Below are positions 53,446 to 64,000 of a DNA stretch of 64,000 nt, piece after piece. The stretch covers positions 1,364,001 through 1,428,000 of the forward strand of contig NZ_CP146614.1 of NCBI RefSeq assembly GCF_037094685.1. Direction: 5' to 3'. The stretch comes from Massilia sp. METH4 (GTDB lineage: Bacteria; Pseudomonadota; Gammaproteobacteria; Burkholderiales; Burkholderiaceae_D). A model generated the notes under the pieces. The model made no database searches. It was not told the origin of the DNA and saw nothing but the letters and a program-made list of their open reading frames with translations. A program made the translations under genes and the position numbers. Within the stretch, counting starts at the first letter, position 1; each line of letters starts with the position of its first letter.

Positions 53446-54663
53446 ATGCGATTTCAATCACAAGGCAAGCTGCCATCGATCCGAGTGCGCGCCGGCCACC
53501 TGCTGTTCAACTGGCTCGTGTTCGGCCTGTGCTACCCGCTCAGCCAGGTCATCGCCGCGCACGCGCCGCTGCGGCACAGCGTGGCCCTGCCGTTCGAGGC
53601 CGGCATGCCGTTCTGGCCGTGGATGATCGTTCCCTATGCCACGTCCGCCCTCTTCTTCACCCTCGTGTTCATGGTGGTGCCCACCGCCGAGCAGTTGCGC
53701 GTGACCGGCCGGCGCATGGCGTCGGCGACCGTGATCGCGGCGCTGGTCTTCGCCATCTTCCCGGCCCGCTTCACGCTGGCCCGCCCGGCGCTCGACGATC
53801 CGCTGCTGGCGGCGGCCTACGGCTTCCTTGAAATGGTCGACCAGCCATACAACCAGCTGCCGTCGCTGCACGTGGCGTACTGCCTGCTGTTCTGGCTCGC
53901 ATTGCGCCCACTGGTGCGGGGGTGGCGGCGCCTCGCGCTGGCCGCATGGCTGGTGCTGGTGGCGGCCAGCACGCTGTTCACGTGGCAGCACCACGTCGCC
54001 GACGTGGTCGCGGGGCTGGCCCTCGGTGCCGCCGTGGCACGGCTCGTGCGGCCGGGCTCCACGCGACGCTCGACGGTGGCATTCCATTACACGATCGCCG
54101 CCGGCATCACGCTGCACGCCGGCTGGTTCGTGCTGGGCAGCTGGGTGGCGCTGTATGCCGCTGCCTGCCTGCTGCTGGTGGCGCTCGCGTACGCGCGGCG
54201 CGACAGCAATTTCCTGCGCAAGCGCGCCGGGCGCCACTCGATGGTGGCATGGCTGCTGTACTGGCCCTACCTGGCCGGCTACCTGTTGACTTGGGCGCTG
54301 GTGCGCCTGCGCGAACGGGGCGGCGCGGCGTTCACCCAGCAGGCGCCGGGGCTGTTCGTGGGCCGGCGCCTGTCCCCCGTGGAGGCGCGGCGCCTGCCGA
54401 ACGATTGCTGCGTGATCGACCTGTCGCCGGAACTGCCGGAAGTGCGGGCGCTGCGTGGCATCCATTACCGGCATGCGCCGCTGCTCGACCTGCATGCGCC
54501 GCGGCCGTCGGAGGTACGTGCGGTGCTGGCGCTGGTCGCGGAGCAGCACGCGCAGGGCCGCCCTGTTTTCCTCCACTGCGCAATGGGTTACAGTCGCAGC
54601 CGTTTCATCGCCCGTCTCCATGCAAGGAAAACCCAACGATGCCTTTCTCGATCTACCAGCTGA
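53446..54663 (+). CDS. ynbD: PAP2 / dual-specificity phosphatase fusion (YnbD-like), truncated C-terminus
   Basis: A 405-residue membrane protein with about eight helices. The PAP2 lipid-phosphatase domain has NQLPSLHVAYC (C2) and TWQHHVADVVAG (C3). Further helices and a C-terminal cysteine phosphatase domain (about 305-405) follow, with VFLHCAMGYSRS and catalytic C378/R384 in the C-x5-R loop. The protein ends only about 20 residues after this loop, with a basic non-hydrophobic tail. The last helices of the DSP fold appear to be missing. Its 3' end overlaps the ynbA-like start by 25 bp. It probably dephosphorylates a lipid phosphate. Confidence 0.78.
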   Translation: MRFQSQGKLPSIRVRAGHLLFNWLVFGLCYPLSQVIAAHAPLRHSVALPFEAGMPFWPWMIVPYATSALFFTLVFMVVPTAEQLRVTGRRMASATVIAALVFAIFPARFTLARPALDDPLLAAAYGFLEMVDQPYNQLPSLHVAYCLLFWLALRPLVRGWRRLALAAWLVLVAASTLFTWQHHVADVVAGLALGAAVARLVRPGSTRRSTVAFHYTIAAGITLHAGWFVLGSWVALYAAACLLLVALAYARRDSNFLRKRAGRHSMVAWLLYWPYLAGYLLTWALVRLRERGGAAFTQQAPGLFVGRRLSPVEARRLPNDCCVIDLSPELPEVRALRGIHYRHAPLLDLHAPRPSEVRAVLALVAEQHAQGRPVFLHCAMGYSRSRFIARLHARKTQRCLSRSTS

Positions 54664-55256
54664 AACCACGCTTCCAGCAGTTGCTGCGCCCCGCCCTGCT
54701 CTCCTTCGCCCGCGCGGGCGCCACGCCGAACCAGGTGACGCTGGCAGCCATGTTCCTGTCCTGCGCCTATGGGGTGGCGCTTGCGCTCCATCCCGGCAAC
54801 GCGGCCCTCTGGTACGGCCTGCCGGCCTTCCTGCTGCTGCGCATGGCGTTGAACGCGATCGACGGCATGCTCGCCACCGCAACCGGAAACAAGACGAATC
54901 TGGGCGCGCTGCTCAACGAGATGGGCGACCAGGTTTCCGATGCGGCGCTGTACCTGCCGTTCGCGCTGGCGGCCGGCATTTCCGCGCCGTTGGTCACGGT
55001 GCTGGTCGTGGTGGCGCTGCTGGCCGAATTCGCCGGCGTGCTCGCCCATGGCGTGGGTGTCGAGCGCCGCTTCGATGGGCCGATGGGCAAGAGCGACCGC
55101 GCGTTTGCGTTCGGCGTGATCGCCCTGCTGATCGGCTCGGGCGTTGCCCCCTTGTGGAGCAACGGCTTGCTGTGCGTGGTGCTGCTGCTGGCCGTGCTGA
55201 CGGTGTTCAACCGGCTGCGCCAGGCGCTGCGGCTTTCCGTGCCACCGACACGGTGA
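54639..55256 (+). CDS. ynbA: CDP-alcohol phosphatidyltransferase family protein (YnbA-like)
   Basis: A 205-residue membrane enzyme with about six helices. It should transfer a phosphatidyl group from CDP-diacylglycerol to an alcohol. The family motif is present but atypical: ALNAIDGMLATATGNKTNLG continues to NEMGDQVSD. Against D-x2-D-G-x2-A-R-x8-G-x3-D-x3-D, residue 72 is Asn, residue 80 Thr and residue 93 Asn, while D75, G76, G89 and D97 are kept. The acceptor alcohol is unknown. It overlaps the YnbD-like gene (25 bp) and converges with the YnbC-like gene (50-bp overlap). Confidence 0.78.
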   Translation: MPFSIYQLKPRFQQLLRPALLSFARAGATPNQVTLAAMFLSCAYGVALALHPGNAALWYGLPAFLLLRMALNAIDGMLATATGNKTNLGALLNEMGDQVSDAALYLPFALAAGISAPLVTVLVVVALLAEFAGVLAHGVGVERRFDGPMGKSDRAFAFGVIALLIGSGVAPLWSNGLLCVVLLLAVLTVFNRLRQALRLSVPPTR

Positions 55257-57012
55257 AGATGCCGTCCACGCCGATCAGCGTGCCACGCTTTTCCGCACCG
55301 GCCACGCTCACCAGCGCATCCATCTCGGCCTGCGGACGGGGGCGCATGCGCCACGGTTCCCCGCGGTGGTTGGTCAGCGTGCCGGCGATCATCTCCAGCT
55401 GCGGGTGCCACGGCTGGGCGGTGTAGATGAGGTAGCCGCCGGGCCTCAGGCTGGCCACCACGCCCCGCAGGGAGCGCAGCACCATCGCATTGTCGCTGAA
55501 CAGCTCATACAGGCCGGACACCACGGCGATATCGTACTTGCCCTCCTCCCCGCCGTAGCTGGTGCTGTCGAATGCGTCGCGCTGGCGGCAATCGACCATG
55601 GCGTGCAGCCCCAGGCTTGCCGCCAGTTCCCGTGCGCGGTCCACGTTGTGCTGTTCGTAGTCGCACAGGGTTACTTCGATATGGCGGTCCTGGAAGCGCT
55701 TGACCGTTTCCAGCACATAGCGCGCGGAACCGGCGGCGATGTCCAGGATGCGCAGCGGTTCATCGGCGGAATGCGCAGCGGGATGGGCCGCGATGCGCTG
55801 TGCGAGCAGTTGCTGCAGTTGCGTCTTGCGCACGCGGATGCCGCGCCAACCGACGGCATCGAGGTAGCCGCGGTCCATCACCGCGCCGAACAGCAGCTTG
55901 CCGCCGGCCTGGTTGCGGTAGACGTAGTCGAGCGATGCGCCGGAGTCGAATCCGTGCCGCAAGCCGATGCGCATACCGTTGCTCAGCCAGCCGAGCATCG
56001 ACAGCATCTTGCGCTGCACCGCATAGGATGCCCGCGTGGCGGCACTGCCGTAGTCGTCGCGCTGCAGCGCCGCGTAGGTGCGGGCACTGGCGCTCGTGCT
56101 GTCCGCCTGCACATAGTGGACGGGTGACAGCGGCGCCGTGGAAAAGCAGTCGGCGATGAAGGCACGGCTGGCCTCCAGGGCAGCCGCCATGTCGCGCTCG
56201 TAGAGGACGGCATGATAGCAGTCGCTCAGCCTGACATAGCGCTTGAGCGGCGACGACAGGCGCTCGAAGAAGGTTTTTTGCGGCGCTTCATGGACCACAT
56301 AATCCTTGTCGGCCACCAGCATCAGGACCGGAACGTCGATCGCCGCGGCATCCATGACGATGCGCTTCGCCGTGTCCGCGAGCTCCAGCAGGATTTGCGC
56401 GGAAATGCTCTTGGCGATCAATGGGTCTGCCGCGTAGGCCGTCGCTTCCTGGGGCGAATGCGTCAGCATGCCTGGGCGGATATAGCTGGTCACGAACAGG
56501 TCCGGCTTGAAACGCCGCGCAAAACGCAGCGCCGGTTTCGCCAGCGGCACGTACAGCTTGATCTGGAATGCGGCCGCCGCCATGATGAGGCCACGGATGC
56601 GCGGTGCATAGTCATGTACCCAGGTGGCCGCCACGACGGCACCGACGCTGTTCGCCACCACCAGCATGTTCTCCCGCGCGATGCCGTGGCGTTGCGCGAT
56701 GTGCGCCACGAAGTCGTCCAGGTCCCGAACCAGCGTGGCAAAGTCCGGCGCGGCACCGCGCTCGCCCGGCGAATGGCCATGGCCGCGCGCGTCGTATGCG
56801 AACGCCCAGTCCTGCTGGCAGCCAAAGCTCTCGACCAGTTGCGCGATACGGCCCGAGTGCTCGTGGCCACGGTGCAGGAACACGAGGGCGCGCTGCGCGC
56901 CATCGCTGCGCGCTGCCTTCGGTTGCCATGCGCGGTAGAAGAGCCGGGTACCGTCGGCGGCGTCGAAGCCGGATTCCGATGTCACCCAAGCTGCGGGATG
57001 TTCGCTTTTCAT
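55207..57012 (-). CDS. ynbC: Alpha/beta hydrolase - methyltransferase fusion (YnbC-like)
   Basis: A 601-residue two-domain protein. Residues about 1-305 are an alpha/beta hydrolase: RALVFLHRGHEHSGR, the nucleophile elbow VVANSVGAVV, and LMLVADKDYVVHE with the acidic residue. Residues about 310-595 are a class I methyltransferase: LRILDIAAGSARYVLETVKR (motif I), VTLCDYEQHNVDRA (motif II) and RPGGYLIYTAQP. The fusion matches E. coli YnbC. The ATG at 57012 overlaps the CdsA-like gene's stop by 4 bp. It probably hydrolyses and methylates a lipid head group or acyl intermediate. Confidence 0.82.
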   Translation of the reverse strand: MKSEHPAAWVTSESGFDAADGTRLFYRAWQPKAARSDGAQRALVFLHRGHEHSGRIAQLVESFGCQQDWAFAYDARGHGHSPGERGAAPDFATLVRDLDDFVAHIAQRHGIARENMLVVANSVGAVVAATWVHDYAPRIRGLIMAAAAFQIKLYVPLAKPALRFARRFKPDLFVTSYIRPGMLTHSPQEATAYAADPLIAKSISAQILLELADTAKRIVMDAAAIDVPVLMLVADKDYVVHEAPQKTFFERLSSPLKRYVRLSDCYHAVLYERDMAAALEASRAFIADCFSTAPLSPVHYVQADSTSASARTYAALQRDDYGSAATRASYAVQRKMLSMLGWLSNGMRIGLRHGFDSGASLDYVYRNQAGGKLLFGAVMDRGYLDAVGWRGIRVRKTQLQQLLAQRIAAHPAAHSADEPLRILDIAAGSARYVLETVKRFQDRHIEVTLCDYEQHNVDRARELAASLGLHAMVDCRQRDAFDSTSYGGEEGKYDIAVVSGLYELFSDNAMVLRSLRGVVASLRPGGYLIYTAQPWHPQLEMIAGTLTNHRGEPWRMRPRPQAEMDALVSVAGAEKRGTLIGVDGIFTVSVARKAAAPGAAG

Positions 57013-57908
57013 GAGGTTGCACCTTCCAATGTGATGAGCAGGACGTACAGCAGCGGCGCGGTGACCACGAGACTGTCGATACGGTCGAGGATGCCGCCGT
57101 GGCCGGGAATCAGCTGCGAGAAGTCCTTGATGCCGAGGCAGCGCTTCGCGGCCGAAAACATCAGGTCGCCGAAGAAGCCGCCGACCGAGAGCAGCAGCGC
57201 GTAGATGGCCAATCTGCCAGGTGTACCGAGTTGCAGGTGGGTGCCCAGAGCGAGCGTGACGAGTTGCGAGACAACGAGACCGCCGAGCAGGCCCTGCCAT
57301 GTCTTGTTCGGGCTGATCGTCGGCGCGATCTTGCGGTTCCCGAACAACCTGCCGGCAACGAACTGGCCAATATCGTTGAGCGCCGTGACGATGAAGAGGT
57401 AGAACAGCCATGCCAGGCTTGCGTCCTGGCCGAGCGGCAGGTGAATGAACTGCACGAGCGTCCATGCCGTGGCTATCGTCAGCCAGAGCAGCAAGTACAC
57501 GAGGTGCGACGTGCACCGCTCGATCTGGAACAGCAGGAGCTGCGCAACGATGAGCACGGGCAGCAACACCGGTAACACGGCAGGCGACAGCCATTGCACG
57601 ATACCGACGATGACGACGGCCAGGGCAGCGTTGTGGCGGAAGCGCGGCGCTGCTTCCTCACCATACGGCGCCAGTTCTCGGATGGCCAGCAGGCAGATCA
57701 GCCCAGCCAGTGCCCACAGGCCAAAGGGGTACAGCAAGAGGGCGAGCGTTACGATCGGAAAAATCCGCCACCAGGCATTCACCTGGGAACGCAAACTGCC
57801 GGTCGGTGCCGCAACCCGCTGTACCACAAGAGACGTAATGCCGAGCAAGCCATAGAGTGCCGTCATGGCAATACCGATCTGTGATCCGGAAGAGATAAAC
57901 GGCAGCAT
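57009..57908 (-). CDS. ynbB: CdsA-like phosphatidate cytidylyltransferase (YnbB-like)
   Basis: A 299-residue membrane protein with about eight helices. The C-terminal signature SAAKRCLGIKDFSQLIPGHG plus GILDRIDSLV is the CdsA motif, so it should make CDP-diacylglycerol from phosphatidate and CTP. FGNRKIAPTISPNKTWQG is also conserved. The ATG at 57908 was preferred over one at 57938, which overlaps the TATAAT box at 57937-57942. It is the first gene of the minus-strand pair with the YnbC-like gene. Confidence 0.84.
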   Translation of the reverse strand: MLPFISSGSQIGIAMTALYGLLGITSLVVQRVAAPTGSLRSQVNAWWRIFPIVTLALLLYPFGLWALAGLICLLAIRELAPYGEEAAPRFRHNAALAVVIVGIVQWLSPAVLPVLLPVLIVAQLLLFQIERCTSHLVYLLLWLTIATAWTLVQFIHLPLGQDASLAWLFYLFIVTALNDIGQFVAGRLFGNRKIAPTISPNKTWQGLLGGLVVSQLVTLALGTHLQLGTPGRLAIYALLLSVGGFFGDLMFSAAKRCLGIKDFSQLIPGHGGILDRIDSLVVTAPLLYVLLITLEGATS

Positions 57909-57936
57909 GGAGGTCTGGTGATGTTGACAACCCGTC

Positions 57937-57942
57937 ATTATA
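57937..57942 (-). promoter_or_regulatory. -10 box upstream of the CdsA-like gene
   Basis: On the minus strand a perfect TATAAT gives an expected start near 57930 and a leader of about 22 nt before ATG 57908. The -35 region is weak. Confidence 0.45.
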
Positions 57943-58061
57943 GTAAGCGCAGTGGCTGGCGTGGAGACGGGAAATCGGCAGATTCGAATAGAGGCTGTTC
58001 TCGATTTTCAATGTTCGAAACGGGCCCTGCCAAGCATATTATCAAAGGTGAAGGAAGGAAT

Positions 58062-58223
58062 ATGAACGCCGCTGCTATTACGCAACGTTTTTTTTCAGCA
58101 AGGCTGGGGAGTTCGGCCGAACAGACGTGGGCCTGGACAGCCAGCGATTCCATAAGGTCGGGCAGGGCCCGGCCGAACGATCGGCGCATTCGACGGCTCG
58201 GAGCGGAGGTTACGCACGGATGA
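58062..58223 (+). CDS. Doubtful 53-residue ORF in the ynbB-rRNA gap
   Basis: The 375-bp gap 57909-58283 holds the ynbB promoter, the rRNA terminator and this frame. It starts MNAAAITQRFFSARLGSSAE with a strong GGAAGGA site just upstream and ends in an Arg-rich tail. No homology-like feature is visible. It may be a remnant or chance ORF. Confidence 0.2.
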   Translation: MNAAAITQRFFSARLGSSAEQTWAWTASDSIRSGRARPNDRRIRRLGAEVTHG

Positions 58224-58238
58224 GGCGACGCAAAAATG

Positions 58239-58270
58239 AAAAAAGCCCGCAGCGATCACGCTACGGGCTT
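58239..58270 (-). terminator. Terminator of the rRNA operon
   Basis: On the minus strand AGCCCG and CGGGCT arms enclose a 14-nt loop and are followed by five T. It lies 14 bp after the 5S gene. Confidence 0.75.
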
Positions 58271-58283
58271 TTCTCGGAATAAC

Positions 58284-58399
58284 AGCCTGACGATAACCTA
58301 CTTTCACACTGGTTGCAGCACTATCATCGGCGCAAAGTCGTTTCACGGTCCTGTTCGGGATGGGAAGGGGTGGGACCGACTTGCTATGGTCATCAGGCA
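58284..58399 (-). rRNA. rrf: 5S ribosomal RNA
   Basis: On the minus strand the gene begins TGCCTGATGACCATAGCAAG and ends near GTCAGGC, giving the closing helix of 5S. The conserved CCCATCCCGAACAGG block lies in the middle. Length is about 116 nt; the ends are set by base pairing and may be off by one or two bases. Confidence 0.95.
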
Positions 58400-58507
58400 T
58401 GACTTGTACGGTGCGTTGCTCTCAGTGGAGCAGCAACGAACCTCAATCTGGATTCAGTAAAGTTAGGGTACTCATCAAGAGTAAATGCAGATATAACCGT
58501 CAAGGTT

Positions 58508-61387
<2,880 letters not shown>

Positions 61388-61515
61388 AACCTTGACGGCT
61401 ATAGCTTCAAATGCATTTACTACTGTGTTTGATGAGTTTTTGTATGCGTTCTTTCGAACACTACCCTAAGTGTGAATCTTTCGATCCACGCTTAATAAAA
61501 CTTTACTTCATCCAG

Positions 61516-61531
61516 ATTGTTAAAGAACGAA
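61516..61531 (-). promoter_or_regulatory. boxA antitermination site before 23S
   Basis: On the minus strand TTCTTTAACAAT matches the boxA element bound by NusB/NusE. It repeats the site in front of 16S. Confidence 0.6.
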
Positions 61532-61601
61532 ACAGCTTAGATCTCTAAAAGATCAAACCTAAACATCTTGTGCTTACGTTTGATATCTTACGCAGATGCG
61601 T

Positions 61602-61677
61602 TGGTGGAGGATGACGGGATCGAACCGACGACCCCCTGCTTGCAAAGCAGGTGCTCTCCCAGCTGAGCTAATCCCCC
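61602..61677 (-). tRNA. tRNA-Ala (TGC anticodon)
   Basis: A 76-nt cloverleaf in the 16S-23S spacer, starting GGGGGATTAGCTCAGCTGGG. The anticodon loop is CTTTGCAAG (TGC), the T-arm GGTTCGATCC, and an encoded CCA is present. Confidence 0.97.
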
Positions 61678-61697
61678 AAGGATTTCTGTGCAATACG

Positions 61698-61774
61698 TGG
61701 TGGGTCTGGTTGGGCTCGAACCAACGACCCCCGCGTTATCAACACGGTGCTCTAACCAGCTGAGCTACAGACCC
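61698..61774 (-). tRNA. tRNA-Ile (GAT anticodon)
   Basis: A 77-nt cloverleaf in the 16S-23S spacer, starting GGGTCTGTAGCTCAGCTGG. The anticodon loop is TTGATAA (GAT), the T-arm GGTTCGAGCC, and an encoded CCA is present. It is transcribed before tRNA-Ala. Confidence 0.97.
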
Positions 61775-61811
61775 GCATGATCTTGCGGTGCTACTGTTTC
61801 TTCTTCATTCG

Positions 61812-61838
61812 ACAGTCGATAAGTGTGAGCGTTTGATG
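61812..61838 (-). other. 16S processing stem, 3' arm (5' arm at 63538-63564)
   Basis: A 27-bp inverted repeat with two mismatches flanks 16S (arm core CAGTCGATAAGTGTG). It is the expected RNase III stem of the 16S precursor. Confidence 0.7.
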
Positions 61839-61864
61839 CACGACCTTGCGGTCAGTGCCTACTC

Positions 61865-63398
<1,534 letters not shown>

Positions 63399-63565
63399 AA
63401 TCTCTGTTGTCTCGGCATTGCTGCCGAGGGTCATTCACTCAAAATACTGACGAATCATCCGAAGATGATTACGTTTATTTTGCGTGAACGTTTGATGCTA
63501 TATATTTTGAGCTTCGGGACCGAAGTCCCGGGCACATCATCAAACGCCCACACTTATCGACTGTT

Positions 63566-63579
63566 GATTGTTAAAGAAT
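63566..63579 (-). promoter_or_regulatory. boxA in the rRNA leader
   Basis: On the minus strand ATTCTTTAACAAT lies in the leader upstream of 16S, as expected for rRNA antitermination. It directly follows the 5' arm of the 16S processing stem on the transcript's upstream side. Confidence 0.6.
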
Positions 63580-63776
63580 TCTGCCCTTGAAGGCTTGCTA
63601 CCGAACCGCTTGAGCTCGTCGACAAATCGTTGTGTTTGTCAGCAGCAGAGAGATGAGATTATGCGGTGTTTCGTGCAGCTCGTCAACCCCTCGGTTTGTA
63701 TCGCAATGTTGCTCAAGCGATTCAAACATCCTGTCGCATCGTTTCGTTTTCACGGCTGCGTTGCGGCAGGGACAGA

Positions 63777-63805
63777 ACTATAGCAAATGGCGAATGCCTG
63801 CGCAA
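63777..63805 (-). promoter_or_regulatory. rRNA operon promoter
   Basis: On the minus strand TTGCGC (63805-63800), a 17-bp spacer and TATAGT (63782-63777) form the best promoter in the 460-bp leader. The leader before 16S is about 370 nt. A second promoter closer to 16S was not found with confidence. Confidence 0.55.
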
Positions 63806-63864
63806 GTCCGGCGGCATAATTTTAGCCATCGCGGTATAGTCTTGACACTATTGCGAGCTCATCC

Positions 63865-64000
63865 ATGCGACCTCCCTCCTTATTACACATTGCCGCCGCT
63901 ATCGGCGCGGCCTACTCCGCCTGCGCTGGTGCTGCGGAACCATTTGCCGATGTAGTCGTCATCACGGCCAGCCGTATCGAACACAGCAGCTTTGAGCTGC
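63865..64000 (+). CDS. TonB-dependent receptor, N-terminus only (BtuB-like)
   Basis: The frame opens at ATG 63865 and runs off the window after 45 codons. It has a signal peptide (IAAAIGAAYSACAGAAE) and then the TonB-box/plug start FADVVVITASRIE. The V-V-I-T-A-S-R pattern is common in BtuB-like cobalamin receptors and related outer-membrane transporters. The substrate cannot be fixed from this piece. It is divergent from the rRNA operon; TATAGT at 63835 could be its -10 box. Confidence 0.7.
   Translation, partial: MRPPSLLHIAAAIGAAYSACAGAAEPFADVVVITASRIEHSSFEL

Noticed and set aside
57015..57594. In-frame extension upstream of the YnbC-like protein
   Set aside because: It overlaps the CdsA-like gene in another frame; the family N-terminus and ATGA coupling support the start at 57012.
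63783..63864. Possible cobalamin riboswitch before the BtuB-like receptor
   Set aside because: Only about 80 bp separate the rRNA promoter from the start codon, too short for a cobalamin riboswitch, and no B12-box-like sequence was seen.

Overview
The window is chromosomal DNA of a high-GC betaproteobacterium, most likely Oxalobacteraceae (Massilia/Duganella-like). The evidence is the GC-rich codon use, several PEP-CTERM proteins, a tgt-yajC-secD-secF block, a 16S-Ile-Ala-23S-5S rRNA operon and gene families typical of that group. No phage, IS transposase, CRISPR array or replication origin was seen. Most of the window is core metabolism and envelope biology, with a few accessory islands.

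Layout. 1-4.2 kb: a partial GlxA-like regulator, MarR regulator, small acidic protein, HDOD protein, an exported esterase homologue lacking its nucleophile serine, and a WYL regulator. 4.3-9.8 kb: a carbohydrate-acid locus (GntR-like LacI repressor, gluconokinase, GH94 phosphorylase, GPH-type transporter) that reads as cellobionate use. Phosphorolysis would give glucose-1-phosphate plus gluconate, and gluconokinase would phosphorylate the gluconate. Identical 14-bp operators in front of the kinase and the transporter tie the two arms together. The transporter leader also holds a 23-codon ORF and two terminator-like hairpins. 10.2-17.2 kb: an iron island with a Fur-boxed FepA/PfeA-type receptor, DUF3649-PepSY-DUF3325 membrane genes, and a Fur-boxed two-component system resembling PfeRS.

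17.3-25.1 kb: secF, secD, yajC, tgt and queA on the minus strand, divergent from recG. 25.2-28.8 kb: two tandem paralogous PEP-CTERM proteins, an MFS transporter with a coupled 43-residue membrane protein, and a small anchored exported protein. 28.8-36.2 kb: a Gfo/Idh oxidoreductase, DUF3025, pyrC, a glutamate/aspartate ABC importer and a divergent dicarboxylate/glutamate symporter. 36.3-50.9 kb: an unknown protein paired with a small PEP-CTERM protein, an Atm1/MsbA-like ABC exporter, a YciA thioesterase, PhoD, tandem long-chain acyl-CoA ligases, a lipoprotein with HExxH, a molybdopterin oxidoreductase, an M20 amidohydrolase whose 3' end is tandemly repeated, and a beta-hydroxyacid dehydrogenase.

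51-57.9 kb: a lipid-remodelling island with PagL, an SDR, a patatin, and a rearranged ynbABCD set (CDP-alcohol phosphatidyltransferase, CdsA-like protein, hydrolase/methyltransferase fusion, PAP2/dual-specificity phosphatase fusion). It may make a non-standard phospholipid. 58.2-63.8 kb: one rRNA operon on the minus strand with its promoter, boxA sites, processing stems and terminator. The window ends in the first codons of a TonB-dependent receptor.
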